Positions 9,322 to 20,995 are shown, counted from the first letter of the stretch. The stretch: DNA of 64,000 nt from Pseudomonas sp. S09G 359 (GCF_002843605.1 NZ_CP025263.1:4369501-4433500); one strand, 5' to 3'. The notes: generated by a model not told the origin, from the sequence alone. Program-made: numbers and translations.

Positions 9322-9349
9322 CATCGGGGGCAAGCCCCCTCCCACATTG
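9322..9349. repeat. Single REP unit, GGGGGCAAGCCCCC class
   Basis: One unit, CATCGGGGGCAAGCCCCCTC followed by CCACAT, lies between the convergent oxidoreductase and anion-transporter genes. It has no inverted partner within 150 bases. Confidence 0.65.
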
Positions 9350-9381
9350 AACCGCGCTCGCCCTGAAAACCAAATCCTAGC

Positions 9382-10860
9382 TCAGAGCCAGCCGAGCCAA
9401 CTCCAATAAGTGGCGGCGAACACCAGCATCAGCAGGTAGCCGATCAACGTCACCAGAAGCCCCACCTTGGCAAACTGGCGCGCCGTAAACGTGCCGGTCC
9501 CCAGGCACACCATGTTCTGCGGCGCATTGATCGGCAGGATAAACCCGTAGCTCATCACAAACCCCAGCAGCATGGTCATCCCCAACCGGCTGAAGTCCCC
9601 GGGCAAGGTCTGCAACACCGCAATCAAAATCGGCAGCAAGGCCGAGGTCAACGCCGTGGCGCTGGCAAAACCCAGGTGGATCACGATCAAAAACGCGCCC
9701 AGGATCGCAAACACGCCCAGCGGCCCGACCTGGTCCAACCCGGTGTGCGCCACCACTTGCGCGCCCAGCCACTGCCCCGCCTGGGTGGTCAGCAGTGCCG
9801 TGCCGAGGCTGATGCCGACGCCGAACACAATCACCGTGCCCCACGGAATGCGCGACTGCACATCCTTCCAGGTCATCACACCAAGCCCCGGCAACAGCAG
9901 GAATACCAGCCCGGCATAGGTGGTCGAGGTGGTGTCGAAACTGTGCAGGCGCCCTTCCGTAGCCCAGGCCAACAACAGCAGCACCGACACGCACAGCAAG
10001 CGTTTCTGTGGCCCGGTCATGGGGCCGATGTCCACCAGGGATTGGGCCACCGCCTCTTTGCCACCGGGGATGCTATCGCTTTCCGGCGGCAGCAGTTTAA
10101 GCACCAGAAACAGCAACACCACCGACATGATCAACGCCCACGGCGCGCCCGCAATCAGCCAGTCGATCCACGACACCCGCTGGCCGAGCATCTTGTCCAT
10201 AAACCCCACGGTCAGCAGGTTCTGCGCAGCAGCGGTCTGAATGCCGACGTTCCAGATGCTGGTGCCCTGGGCCACCACGATCATGATCCCGGCGGCAATA
10301 TTGGAGCGCTTATCCACGCCGAATGCCGCGATCACCCCCATCATGATCGGCACCACACAAGCACTGCGCGCCGTGGCGCTGGGCACGACCAGGCTGAGCA
10401 GGATGGTCACGGCGATGGCGCCCAACAGGATGCGCCGGGTGCTGGTGCCGATACGGCTGAGGGTCACCAGGGCGATGCGCCGGTCCAGCCCGGTGTGGGT
10501 CATGGCCGCCGCAATAAACAATGCGCCCGCCACCAGCGCCAGCGCCGGGTTGGAAAACCCGGTGAGGGCCATGCCGATCGCCGGGCTGGAGCCGATCAGG
10601 TGTGTGGGGTCTTGCAGCGACGGCGCGGTGCCCAGCAGAAAGGCGATCAAGGAGGTGATCATGATCGCGCTGGCTTCATAGGACACCGCCTCGGTGATCC
10701 ACACCACCACGGCAAACGCCAGGATCGCCAGCATGCGATGCCCGGCCACCGGCAAATCAGCGGGCAGCGGTAACAGCAGCACCCCGGCCATCACCAGTAC
10801 GGCGACCACCAGGCCCAGGGGTAATTTGAAGGATGCTGCGGTTGTTGCGGGGGCGCTCAT
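9382..10860 (-). CDS. SLC13/DASS family anion transporter
   Basis: This 492-residue inner-membrane protein has about 12 hydrophobic segments and belongs to the divalent anion:sodium symporter (SLC13/DASS) group. The group moves dicarboxylates or sulfate. Landmarks are WITEAVSYEASAIMITSLIA near residues 54-73 and the SSPAIGMALTGFSNPALALVAG stretch. The C-terminal half contains GFVMSYGFILPINAPQNMVC, corresponding to the family's SNxxP/NAP-type substrate loop. It sits 106 bases behind the TauE and sulfide-oxidoreductase genes on the same strand. A sulfur oxyanion is therefore a plausible substrate, although dicarboxylate transport cannot be excluded. Confidence 0.85.
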   Translation of the reverse strand: MSAPATTAASFKLPLGLVVAVLVMAGVLLLPLPADLPVAGHRMLAILAFAVVVWITEAVSYEASAIMITSLIAFLLGTAPSLQDPTHLIGSSPAIGMALTGFSNPALALVAGALFIAAAMTHTGLDRRIALVTLSRIGTSTRRILLGAIAVTILLSLVVPSATARSACVVPIMMGVIAAFGVDKRSNIAAGIMIVVAQGTSIWNVGIQTAAAQNLLTVGFMDKMLGQRVSWIDWLIAGAPWALIMSVVLLFLVLKLLPPESDSIPGGKEAVAQSLVDIGPMTGPQKRLLCVSVLLLLAWATEGRLHSFDTTSTTYAGLVFLLLPGLGVMTWKDVQSRIPWGTVIVFGVGISLGTALLTTQAGQWLGAQVVAHTGLDQVGPLGVFAILGAFLIVIHLGFASATALTSALLPILIAVLQTLPGDFSRLGMTMLLGFVMSYGFILPINAPQNMVCLGTGTFTARQFAKVGLLVTLIGYLLMLVFAATYWSWLGWL

Positions 10861-10966
10861 GGGGGGCTCCGTCGGCCTTCAAATCAGGCTGACAGCATGG
10901 GGCAATACAGCGCAGCAGGTATTGACGGGTATCAACACGCGGCGCTGCAGGCCCACCCCACAAGGT

Positions 10967-11773
10967 TCAGAGTAATGCGTTGAACAGCATGCCCGCCGCC
11001 ACGATTACACACAGGCTGGCAAACCCCAGTTGCAAGGCGCGCGCGGGGATCACCGAGCACAGGCGCCGACCGACCAGCATGCCGACGATGCTCGCGCCGA
11101 TAAATACCCAGCCCAGCGGCTCGATGCGCACGCCGGCATGGAACGCGCCGACCACGCCGATCAGCGAGATCAGGCTGATCACCATCAGCGAGGTGGCGAC
11201 GATGCCGCGCATCTGCACGTCGGTAAGTTGCTTGAACGCGGGCACGATCAGGAAGCCGCCACCCACGCCGAGCAGCCCGGACACCGCACCGGTCACGGCG
11301 CCCAGCGCGGCCAGGGTGGCGCTGCACTTGGCGGTCCAGGCCAGGCGCCCGGTCTGCTGGTCGAGCATGCAGTTTTTCTGGCCCCAGGACGCGGCGCCGT
11401 GGTCACTTGGCCCGGCCTCACGTTTTTCGCGCTGCAACATGCGCCAGGCCACCAGCACCATCAGCGCGCTGAACAGCCCCATCAACACCGCCTCGGACAT
11501 CTGGTGGGCGAGGAACACCCCCAGCGGCGAAAACAGCGCCCCAAGCAAGGCGATCAGCAACGCGGCGCGATAGCGCACCAGGCCGTGGCGCAACCCATCG
11601 AGCGCACCGACGGCCGCCGCCGCGCCCACCGCCAGCAGCGACACCGGCGCCGCCTGGGTCATCGTCAACCCCAACCCCAGCACCAGCGCCGGCACCCCAA
11701 GGATGCCGCCACCGGCGCCGGTCAGGCCCATGACCAGGCCCATCAACAGGCCTAAAACACTTGCCAGCAGCAT
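10967..11773 (-). CDS. TauE/SafE family sulfur-anion permease
   Basis: This 268-residue membrane protein has the two-fold repeat of the TauE/SafE (DUF81) family. The first half opens GLTGAGGGILGVPALVLGLG and the second repeats as VSGLLGVGGGFLIVPAF. Family members export sulfite, sulfoacetate or related anions. A hydrophilic loop (about residues 118-145, with KREAGPSDHG) separates the halves. The start ATG immediately follows the TGA of the sulfide:quinone oxidoreductase gene, so the two are coupled. This context points to export of an oxidised sulfur species such as sulfite. Confidence 0.88.
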   Translation of the reverse strand: MLLASVLGLLMGLVMGLTGAGGGILGVPALVLGLGLTMTQAAPVSLLAVGAAAAVGALDGLRHGLVRYRAALLIALLGALFSPLGVFLAHQMSEAVLMGLFSALMVLVAWRMLQREKREAGPSDHGAASWGQKNCMLDQQTGRLAWTAKCSATLAALGAVTGAVSGLLGVGGGFLIVPAFKQLTDVQMRGIVATSLMVISLISLIGVVGAFHAGVRIEPLGWVFIGASIVGMLVGRRLCSVIPARALQLGFASLCVIVAAGMLFNALL

Positions 11774-13018
11774 TCAGTCCACCTTGCTCAGACGGGTTAG
11801 CCACTCACGGCCCTTGAGCATGCCGTTCCAGTAGAACCACGGCAGCAGCGTGGCCTTGAGGAACCACATCGAACGGCGTGCCTGGGTCGGGTCCAGGGGA
11901 AAAGTCGGCAGCAGCTTGCCGCCGTAACCGAACTCGGCCAGCACCACCTTGCCCTTCTCCACCGTCAGCGGGCAGGAGCCGTAGCCGTCGTATTTCAGCG
12001 GCAGTGGCGCCTGTTTACGCAGGGCCAGCAGGTTTTCGGCAACCACCACAATTTGCTTGCGCACAGCGGCGGCAGTCTTGGCGTTGCTGGTACCGCACAC
12101 ATCGCCCAAGCCGAAGATGTGCGGGTAGCGCAGGTGTTGCAGGCTGTGGGGGTTCACTTCGCACCAGCCGGCAGCGTCGGCCAGCGGGCTTTGGCGGATG
12201 AACTCCGGGGACACTTGCGGTGGGACCACGTGCAGCAAGTCGAAGGATTTTTCCTCGACGGTGACGTTGCCATCGGCGTCCTTCACCTCAAACCAGGCCT
12301 TGTGCGCCGGCCCGTCGACTTTCACCAGGTTGGCGTTGAAGGCCAGGCGCGCGTTGTATTTCTGCACGTATTTCATCAGCGGCGGCACAAAGTGCGCCAC
12401 GCCAAATAATGCTGCGCCGGCGAGGTTGAATTCGACGTCGATGTTTTTCAGAACACCCTGTTTGAGCCAGTGGTGGCAGGACAGGTACAGGGCCTTCTGC
12501 GGCGCGCCAGCACATTTGATCGGCATGGCTGGCTGGGTGAAGAGCGCCTTGCCGCCCTGCAACTGCTGCACCAGCTGCCAGGTATAGGCGGCATGTTCAT
12601 AGCTGTAGTTGGACGTGACACCGTGCTGGCCGAGGGTGTCTTGCAGGCCTTGGATTTTTTCCCAGGCCAGGCGCAGGCCGGGGCAAACGACCAGGTTGTT
12701 CCAGCTCACGCGCTGGCCATTGTCGAGGACCAGGGTGTGCTCGTCGGGCAGCAGTTCAGCAACCGCCGTCTGCACCCAAGTGACACCGTTGGGCAGCACG
12801 TCGGCCAGGCGCCGCCGGGTCTTTGTCACGTCGTAGGCGCCGCCGCCCACCAGGGTCCAGGCCGGCTGGTAGCAGTGATAGTCGCTGGGCTCGATCAGGA
12901 TGATATGCAGCTGCGGGTCGCGCTTGAGCAGGCTTGCCAGCAGGCCAATGCCTGCCGAACCGCCGCCGATGACTACGATATCGCCACTGATGGTAGGGCC
13001 CCAGTGTTGGTCGGTCAT
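11774..13018 (-). CDS. sqr: Sulfide:quinone oxidoreductase-like FAD enzyme
   Basis: This 414-residue flavoprotein matches the SQR family, which oxidises sulfide to persulfide/polysulfide and reduces quinone at the membrane. The FAD-binding motif is VVIGGGSAGIG near residues 12-22. The diagnostic PIKCAGAPQKALYLSC contains the redox cysteine, as in the type II (SQOR-like) branch. FGLGDVCGTSNAKTAAAVRKQ is the second flavin motif. ATG 13018 has AAGG upstream; an extension to 13048 is not needed. The TauE permease follows with no gap, and a metallo-beta-lactamase persulfide-dioxygenase-like gene is divergent, which together suggest sulfide detoxification. Some related proteins are annotated only as pyridine nucleotide-disulfide oxidoreductases. 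Confidence 0.85.
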   Translation of the reverse strand: MTDQHWGPTISGDIVVIGGGSAGIGLLASLLKRDPQLHIILIEPSDYHCYQPAWTLVGGGAYDVTKTRRRLADVLPNGVTWVQTAVAELLPDEHTLVLDNGQRVSWNNLVVCPGLRLAWEKIQGLQDTLGQHGVTSNYSYEHAAYTWQLVQQLQGGKALFTQPAMPIKCAGAPQKALYLSCHHWLKQGVLKNIDVEFNLAGAALFGVAHFVPPLMKYVQKYNARLAFNANLVKVDGPAHKAWFEVKDADGNVTVEEKSFDLLHVVPPQVSPEFIRQSPLADAAGWCEVNPHSLQHLRYPHIFGLGDVCGTSNAKTAAAVRKQIVVVAENLLALRKQAPLPLKYDGYGSCPLTVEKGKVVLAEFGYGGKLLPTFPLDPTQARRSMWFLKATLLPWFYWNGMLKGREWLTRLSKVD

Positions 13019-13186
13019 GGTCTTTTGCCTTTTATGGTCAATGCACACAAGGGTCGTTGCCGTATGGCGTCACGCCCCGTTACAGGTCGATCCTTTGCCG
13101 CGGACCGTTTTTTTCCCTTAAGCTCGCAAGCCTATGTGGAAAACATCTCGAATGTAAGCCGCAATCCACCACCAAGGACCGCCGCC

Positions 13187-14050
13187 ATGCCTGCGTTGAT
13201 TCAAGCCTTTCTGGACGAGGCGTCGTCGACCTACACCTACGTCCTACATGAGTCCGATGATGGCCCGTGTGCCATCGTCGACTCGGTACTCAACTACGAC
13301 CCGGCGTCCGGGCGCACCGACACACGCCAGGCTGACAAAGTGATCGCCTACGTGCGCGAACACCGCCTGCAGGTGCAGTGGCTGCTGGAGACCCATGCCC
13401 ATGCCGACCACCTGTCCGCCGCGCCGTATTTGCGCCGCACCTTGGGCGGCAAGATTGCCATCGGTGAGTCCATCAGCAAGGTGCAAGGGGTGTTCAAGAA
13501 CCTGTTCAACCTGGAGCCGGAGTTCCGCGCCGATGGTTCGCAGTTCGATCACCTGTTTGCGCCGGACGAAATCTTCCATATCGGCACCCTAAAGGCCCAG
13601 GCACTGCATGTGCCCGGCCATACTCCGGCGGACATGGCCTACCTGATCGACGACCGCTTGATCCTGGTGGGCGACACGCTGTTCATGCCCGACGTGGGCA
13701 CGGCGCGTTGTGATTTCCCCGGCGGTGATGCGCGGCAGTTGTATGCGTCGATGCGCAAGCTGTTGGCGTTTGCGCCTGAGACCGAGCTGTATGTGTGCCA
13801 TGACTATCCGCCTGAGGGTCGCGAGGCCAAGTGCCGGACTACCGTGGCCGAGCAGCGGGCGGGGAATATCCATGTGCATGATGGGGTGGATGAGGCCGCG
13901 TTTGTGGCGATGCGTACGCAGCGTGATGCGGGGTTGGGGATGCCGACGTTGTTGTTGCCGGCGATCCAAGTGAATGTGCGGGCGGGGAATATGCCGCCGG
14001 CGGAAGAGAATGGGGTGGTTTACCTCAAGATCCCGCTCAACCAACTGTGA
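13187..14050 (+). CDS. Metallo-beta-lactamase-fold hydrolase, persulfide dioxygenase (Blh/ETHE1) type
   Basis: This 287-residue enzyme has the metal-binding motif THAHADHLSA (HxHxDH) near residue 68, followed by HVPGHTPADMAYLID, LVGDTLFMPDVGTARCDFPGG and VCHDYPP. That is the motif set of the ETHE1/Blh branch. These are non-heme iron dioxygenases that oxidise glutathione persulfide to sulfite, rather than glyoxalase II hydrolases. AAGGA lies 8 bases before ATG 13187. It is divergent from sqr with a 168-base spacer, so the two steps (sulfide to persulfide, persulfide to sulfite) and a sulfite-type exporter are encoded together. No rhodanese domain is fused. Confidence 0.86.
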   Translation: MPALIQAFLDEASSTYTYVLHESDDGPCAIVDSVLNYDPASGRTDTRQADKVIAYVREHRLQVQWLLETHAHADHLSAAPYLRRTLGGKIAIGESISKVQGVFKNLFNLEPEFRADGSQFDHLFAPDEIFHIGTLKAQALHVPGHTPADMAYLIDDRLILVGDTLFMPDVGTARCDFPGGDARQLYASMRKLLAFAPETELYVCHDYPPEGREAKCRTTVAEQRAGNIHVHDGVDEAAFVAMRTQRDAGLGMPTLLLPAIQVNVRAGNMPPAEENGVVYLKIPLNQL

Positions 14051-14064
14051 AATACAGTTAATAA

Positions 14065-14093
14065 ATGTGGGAGGGGCTTGCCCCCTCCCACAT
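14065..14093. terminator. REP-derived hairpin between convergent genes
   Basis: ATGTGGGAGGGG and its inverted partner CCCCTCCCACAT flank a short CTTGC loop. It stands 14 bases after the dioxygenase stop and 14 bases before the bkdR stop, so it can end both transcripts. It has no long U-tract. Confidence 0.6.
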
Positions 14094-14107
14094 GGGTTCG
14101 GTGGTAT

Positions 14108-14596
14108 TCAGGAGCCGAGGCTGATGCCATTGGCCGGCAGGGGCAGCGCCGTCTTGTAGCGCACCTGCTTGAGCGCAAAGCTGGAGCGGATATTGGCCAC
14201 ACCCGGCACCTTGGTCAAAAAGTCCATCATGAAGCGCTCCAGCGACTGGATCGTCGGCACCAGCACCCGGATCAAATAGTCCGGGTCGCCGGCCATCAGG
14301 TAGCACTCCATCACCTCGGGCCGGTCCGAGATCGCCCCTTCGAACTGCTGCAACGCCAGCTCGTTCTGCTTTTCCAGGCTCACATGGATGAACACATTCA
14401 CGTGCAGCCCGAGCAAATCCGCGTCGAGCAGGGTGACCTGCTCGCGGATCAGCCCCAGCTCTTCCATCGCCTTCACCCGGTTGAAACACGGCGTGGGCGA
14501 CAAATTGACCGAGCGGGCCAGGTCGGCGTTGGTGATCCGGGCATTCTCCTGCAGGGCGTTGAGAATGCCGATATCGGTACGGTCCAGTTTGCGCAT
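14108..14596 (-). CDS. bkdR: BkdR, Lrp/AsnC family activator of the bkd operon
   Basis: This 162-residue protein is a feast/famine regulator. The N-terminal helix-turn-helix runs through [20 protein letters not shown] and [20 protein letters not shown]. The RAM effector domain covers residues 65-150 and includes [15 protein letters not shown]. In Pseudomonas, BkdR binds branched-chain amino acids and activates the divergent bkdA1 operon, exactly the arrangement seen here with a 194-base shared spacer. Length and synteny match P. putida BkdR. Confidence 0.93.
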   Translation of the reverse strand: MRKLDRTDIGILNALQENARITNADLARSVNLSPTPCFNRVKAMEELGLIREQVTLLDADLLGLHVNVFIHVSLEKQNELALQQFEGAISDRPEVMECYLMAGDPDYLIRVLVPTIQSLERFMMDFLTKVPGVANIRSSFALKQVRYKTALPLPANGISLGS

Positions 14597-14678
14597 GAGA
14601 CAAAATCACCTGTTTATTATGTTTATGCAGTTTTTTTATCCGCAAATGGTCCCCAGTGCAATGAAACACAGATAAATA

Positions 14679-14726
14679 TTCTTCTACGCCACGCCTATGA
14701 TTGTTGTAGGACAAGATTTCTTCTAC
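14679..14726. promoter_or_regulatory. Candidate BkdR-binding region in the bkdR-bkdA1 spacer
   Basis: Two direct copies of TTCTTCTAC (14679-14687 and 14718-14726) are spaced 39 bases apart, about four helical turns, with an inverted GTAG element between them at about 14705. Lrp-type regulators bind such phased degenerate sites. The assignment is by position and pattern only. Confidence 0.35.
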
Positions 14727-14748
14727 CCGAAGACTGACTGTCAGCTAG

Positions 14749-16026
<1,278 letters not shown>

Positions 16027-16027
16027 C

Positions 16028-17086
<1,059 letters not shown>

Positions 17087-18358
17087 ATGGGCACGCACGT
17101 TATCAAGATGCCGGACATTGGCGAAGGCATCGCAGAAGTTGAATTGTCGGTATGGCACGTCAAGGTCGGCGACCTGGTGGTAGAGGACCAGGTGCTGGCG
17201 GATGTGATGACCGACAAGGCGATGGTGGATATTCCCTCGCCGGTGCACGGCAAAGTCATTTCCCTCGGCGGCGAGCCGGGTGAAGTCATGGCCGTGGGCA
17301 GTATTTTAATCAGCATTGAAGTGGAAGGCGCCGGTAACGCCAAGGACGCGCCGGCGCTGGCTGAACCTGTAGAGGTCGCGCCTGCCCCGGTGGTGGAAGC
17401 CAAGCCGGCGCCGGTTGCCGAAGCAAAACCGCAGGCGAAACCGGCGGCTAAACCGGCGGCTGCGCCGGTTGCCCGCGAGGCCGATGAACGCCCGCTGGCC
17501 TCCCCGGCCGTGCGCAAGCATGCGCTGGATGCCGGGATTCAACTGCGCCTGGTGCAGGGTTCTGGCCCGGCGGGCCGGATTCTGCACGAAGATCTGGAGG
17601 CTTTCTTGCTCCAGAGTCCGACGCAAAACCCAACCGCCGCCAACCCCTACGCCGAACGCAACAGCGAAGAACAGATCCCAGTGATCGGCATGCGCCGCAA
17701 GATCGCCCAGCGCATGCAGGACGCCACCCGCCGCGCCGCGCACTTCAGCTATGTGGAAGAAATCGACGTCACCGCACTGGACGAGCTGCGCGTGCACCTC
17801 AACGACAAGCATGGAGCCACGCGCGGCAAGCTGACGCTGCTGCCGTTTATCGTGCGCGCCATGGTGGTGGCGCTGCGTGACTTCCCGCAGATCAACGCGC
17901 GCTACGACGACGAAGCCCAGGTCATCACCCGCCTCGGCGCGGTGCATGTGGGCGTCGCCACCCAGAGCGACGTGGGCCTGATGGTGCCGGTAGTGCGCCA
18001 CGCCGAAGCCCGCAGCCTATGGGGTAATGCCGAGGAAATCGCACGCTTGGCCACAGCCGCACGCAATGGCAAGGCCAGCCGTGATGAGTTGTCCGGTTCG
18101 ACCATCACCCTGACCAGCCTGGGTGCATTGGGCGGCATCGTCAGTACGCCGGTGCTGAACCTGCCGGAAGTGGCGATTGTCGGCGTCAACCGCATCGTTG
18201 AGCGGCCGATGGTGATCAAGGGGCAGATCGTGGTGCGCAAGATGATGAACCTCTCCAGCTCCTTCGATCACCGCGTGGTCGATGGCATGGACGCGGCGCA
18301 ATTCATCCAGGCCATACGCGGTCTGCTCGAACAACCCGCCAGCCTGTTCCTGGAGTAA
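17087..18358 (+). CDS. bkdB: Branched-chain 2-oxoacid dehydrogenase E2, dihydrolipoamide acyltransferase
   Basis: This 423-residue protein is the E2 core of the complex. Residues 1-80 form one lipoyl domain, with the lipoylated lysine in VMTDKAMVDIPSP. An Ala/Pro/Lys-rich flexible linker spans about 88-130. The E1/E3-binding domain around 135-170 contains ASPAVRKHALDAGI and GPAGRILHEDLEAFL. The catalytic acyltransferase domain ends with the active-site motif SSSFDHRVVDGMDAAQF. It starts at the base after the bkdA2 stop, and lpdV follows after 3 bases. Confidence 0.96.
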   Translation: MGTHVIKMPDIGEGIAEVELSVWHVKVGDLVVEDQVLADVMTDKAMVDIPSPVHGKVISLGGEPGEVMAVGSILISIEVEGAGNAKDAPALAEPVEVAPAPVVEAKPAPVAEAKPQAKPAAKPAAAPVAREADERPLASPAVRKHALDAGIQLRLVQGSGPAGRILHEDLEAFLLQSPTQNPTAANPYAERNSEEQIPVIGMRRKIAQRMQDATRRAAHFSYVEEIDVTALDELRVHLNDKHGATRGKLTLLPFIVRAMVVALRDFPQINARYDDEAQVITRLGAVHVGVATQSDVGLMVPVVRHAEARSLWGNAEEIARLATAARNGKASRDELSGSTITLTSLGALGGIVSTPVLNLPEVAIVGVNRIVERPMVIKGQIVVRKMMNLSSSFDHRVVDGMDAAQFIQAIRGLLEQPASLFLE

Positions 18359-18361
18359 GTC

Positions 18362-19735
18362 ATGACGTTGAATACCACTCTGCTGATTATCGGCGGCGGG
18401 CCTGGCGGCTATGTCGCGGCGATTCGCGCCGGGCAACTGGGCATCCCCACTATCCTGGTCGAAGGCCAGGCGCTGGGCGGCACCTGCCTGAATATCGGCT
18501 GTATCCCATCCAAGGCCTTGATCCATGTGGCCGAGCAATTCCAGCAAACCATCCACCACAGCCAGGGCTCGCAACTGGGCATCGAAGTGGATGTGCCGAC
18601 CCTGGACATTCGCAAAAGCGTGGAATGGAAAGACGGCATCGTCGACCGGCTGACCACCGGCGTCGCTGCACTGCTGAAGAAGCATAAAGTGCAGGTGATC
18701 CACGGTTGGGCCAAGGTAGTGGACGGCAAGACCGTCGACGTCGGCGACCAGCGCATCCAATGCGAACACCTGCTGCTGGCCACCGGCTCGAAAAGCGTCA
18801 ACCTGCCGATGCTGCCGATTGGCGGGCCGATTATCTCGTCCACCGAAGCGCTGGCGCCCACACGTGTGCCCAAGCGCTTGATCGTGGTGGGCGGCGGTTA
18901 TATCGGTCTGGAGCTGGGGATTGCCTACCGTAAGCTCGGCGCAGAGGTCAGCGTGGTCGAGGCGCAGGATCGCATCCTGCCCGCCTACGACGCCGAGCTG
19001 ACGGCGCCGGTGCATGAATCCCTCAAGCAACTGGGGGTCAAGCTGTACCTCAAGCACAGCGTCACCGGGTTTGCCGATGGCAGCCTGCAAGTACGCGACC
19101 CGAATGGCGACAGCGTGTCGCTGGCCACCGATCAGGTGTTGGTGGCCGTTGGTCGCAAACCCAATACCCAAGGCTGGAACCTGGAAGCGCTGAACCTGGA
19201 CATGAACGGCGCGGCGATCAGGATCGACAGCCGTTGCCAAACCAGCATGCGCAACGTGTATGCCATTGGCGACCTGAGCGGCGAGCCGATGCTGGCGCAC
19301 CGCGCCATGGCCCAAGGCGAAATGGTCGCCGAACTGATCAGCGGTAAATCCCGCGAATTCAACCCGGCAGCGATCCCGGCGGTGTGCTTTACCGACCCGG
19401 AACTGGTGGTGGTCGGCAAGACCCCGGACGACGCCAAGGCGGCGGGCCTGGACTGCATCGTCTCGAGTTTCCCGTTCGCGGCCAATGGCCGGGCCATGAC
19501 CCTGGAGTCGAAAACCGGCTTCGTGCGCGTGGTGGCGCGGCGCGATAATCACCTGATCGTCGGGTGGCAGGCCGTGGGGGTTGGCGTGTCCGAACTGTCC
19601 ACCGCGTTCGGCCTGAGCCTGGAAATGGGTGCGCGCCTGGAAGACGTGGCCGGCACTATCCACGCCCACCCGACCCTCGGCGAGGCGGTGCAGGAAGCTG
19701 CGTTGCGCGCATTGGGCCACGCGTTGCACCTGTAA
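18362..19735 (+). CDS. lpdV: Dihydrolipoamide dehydrogenase E3 of the BCKDH complex
   Basis: This 457-residue flavoenzyme reoxidises the E2 lipoyl groups with NAD+. It has the FAD motif [20 protein letters not shown], the redox disulfide in [15 protein letters not shown] (about residues 39-53) and the NAD-binding glycine motif [12 protein letters not shown]. The dimer-interface active-site region is [14 protein letters not shown]. It is the Val-specific E3 (LPD-Val) by position as the last gene of bkdA1-A2-B-lpdV. Confidence 0.95.
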   Translation: MTLNTTLLIIGGGPGGYVAAIRAGQLGIPTILVEGQALGGTCLNIGCIPSKALIHVAEQFQQTIHHSQGSQLGIEVDVPTLDIRKSVEWKDGIVDRLTTGVAALLKKHKVQVIHGWAKVVDGKTVDVGDQRIQCEHLLLATGSKSVNLPMLPIGGPIISSTEALAPTRVPKRLIVVGGGYIGLELGIAYRKLGAEVSVVEAQDRILPAYDAELTAPVHESLKQLGVKLYLKHSVTGFADGSLQVRDPNGDSVSLATDQVLVAVGRKPNTQGWNLEALNLDMNGAAIRIDSRCQTSMRNVYAIGDLSGEPMLAHRAMAQGEMVAELISGKSREFNPAAIPAVCFTDPELVVVGKTPDDAKAAGLDCIVSSFPFAANGRAMTLESKTGFVRVVARRDNHLIVGWQAVGVGVSELSTAFGLSLEMGARLEDVAGTIHAHPTLGEAVQEAALRALGHALHL

Positions 19736-19748
19736 AACCGCGGTGAGG

Positions 19749-19835
19749 CCATCGGGGGCAAGTCGAATCGTCGCACCGCCCCTCCCACAGGGCAATGCAT
19801 TGCAAATGTGGCAGGCGGCTTGCCCCCCGATAGCG
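19749..19835. repeat. Degenerate REP doublet with an internal insertion
   Basis: The left unit begins CATCGGGGGCAAG and resumes CCCCTCCCACA after about 16 extra bases (TCGAATCGTCGCACCG). The right unit near 19806 reads TGTGGCAGGCGGCTTGCCCC. It lies between lpdV and ilvE. Confidence 0.55.
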
Positions 19836-19954
19836 GTGGATCGGTCAATATAGAGGCTGAAGGCGTCCACCCAGTGGCTCCCACACAAGCCAAGAATGAA
19901 GTATTGTTGCGCCCATCCAGAAAAAAACCGACTTGACCAACGATAGAGGGTGTC

Positions 19955-20974
19955 ATGGGTAACGAAAGCATCAATTGGGACAAGCTGGGTTTTGACTACA
20001 TCAAGACCGACAAACGGTTTATCCAGACCTTTAAAGACGGCGAGTGGCAAGCAGGCACCCTGACCGACGACAACGTGCTGCACATCAGCGAGGGCTCCAC
20101 TGCCCTGCACTATGGCCAGCAGTGCTTCGAAGGCCTCAAGGCCTACCGCTGCAAGGACGGCTCGATCAACCTGTTCCGCCCGGACCAGAACGCCGCCCGC
20201 ATGCAACGCAGCTGCGCGCGCCTGCTGATGCCGCATGTGCCGACCGACGTGTTCATCGATGCCTGCAAACAAGTGGTCAAGGCCAATGAGCGGTTCATCC
20301 CGCCGTACGGCAGTGGCGGCGCGCTGTACCTGCGTCCGTTCGTGATCGGCACCGGTGACAATATCGGCGTGCGTACCGCGCCGGAGTTCATCTTCTCGGT
20401 GTTCGCAATCCCGGTCGGTGCCTACTTCAAGGGCGGCCTGGTGCCGCACAACTTCCAGATCTCCACCTTCGACCGCGCCGCGCCACAAGGCACCGGTGCG
20501 GCCAAGGTTGGTGGCAACTACGCCGCCAGCCTGATGCCGGGGTCGGAAGCGAAAAAAGCTGGTTTCGCCGACGCGATCTACCTGGACCCGATGACTCACT
20601 CGAAAATCGAAGAAGTCGGCTCGGCCAACTTCTTCGGGATCACCCACGACAAAAAGTTCATCACGCCGAAGTCGCCTTCGGTGCTGCCAGGCATCACCCG
20701 CCTGTCGCTGATCGAACTGGCCCAGACCCGCCTGGGCCTGGAAGTGGTCGAGGGCGAAGTGTTCATCGACAAACTGGCCGACTTCAAGGAAGCCGGTGCC
20801 TGCGGTACAGCCGCCGTGATCTCGCCCATCGGCGGCATCCAGTACAACGGCAAGCTGCACGTGTTCCACAGCGAAACCGAAGTGGGCCCGATCACCCAGA
20901 AGCTCTACAAAGAGCTGACCGGCGTGCAGACCGGCGACGTCGAAGCGCCAGCCGGTTGGATCGTAAAAGTCTAA
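19955..20974 (+). CDS. ilvE: Branched-chain amino acid aminotransferase
   Basis: This 339-residue class IV PLP enzyme interconverts Leu, Ile and Val with their 2-oxo acids, the substrates of the neighbouring BkdAB complex. The PLP lysine lies in AAKVGGNYAASLMPG, preceded by the family segment GQQCFEGLKAYRCKDGSINLF. Further on, EVGSANFFGIT and ACGTAAVISPIGGI form the cofactor-phosphate pocket. GAGGGT lies before ATG 19955. A 219-base spacer with a REP separates it from lpdV, so it is likely transcribed on its own. Confidence 0.93.
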   Translation: MGNESINWDKLGFDYIKTDKRFIQTFKDGEWQAGTLTDDNVLHISEGSTALHYGQQCFEGLKAYRCKDGSINLFRPDQNAARMQRSCARLLMPHVPTDVFIDACKQVVKANERFIPPYGSGGALYLRPFVIGTGDNIGVRTAPEFIFSVFAIPVGAYFKGGLVPHNFQISTFDRAAPQGTGAAKVGGNYAASLMPGSEAKKAGFADAIYLDPMTHSKIEEVGSANFFGITHDKKFITPKSPSVLPGITRLSLIELAQTRLGLEVVEGEVFIDKLADFKEAGACGTAAVISPIGGIQYNGKLHVFHSETEVGPITQKLYKELTGVQTGDVEAPAGWIVKV

Positions 20975-20995
20975 TCCAGCAACACTGCAATACCC

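Noticed and set aside
13187..14050. Metallo-beta-lactamase-fold gene considered as glyoxalase II
   Set aside because: The VGDTLFMPDVGTARCDFPGG wording and the sqr/TauE neighbourhood fit the persulfide-dioxygenase branch better.
18017..20869. A 950-codon open frame on the minus strand opposite bkdB, lpdV and ilvE
   Set aside because: Its translation is rich in His, Arg, Gln and Gly with no domain, and it lies exactly antisense to three well-supported enzymes. Such frames are expected in high-GC Pseudomonas DNA.
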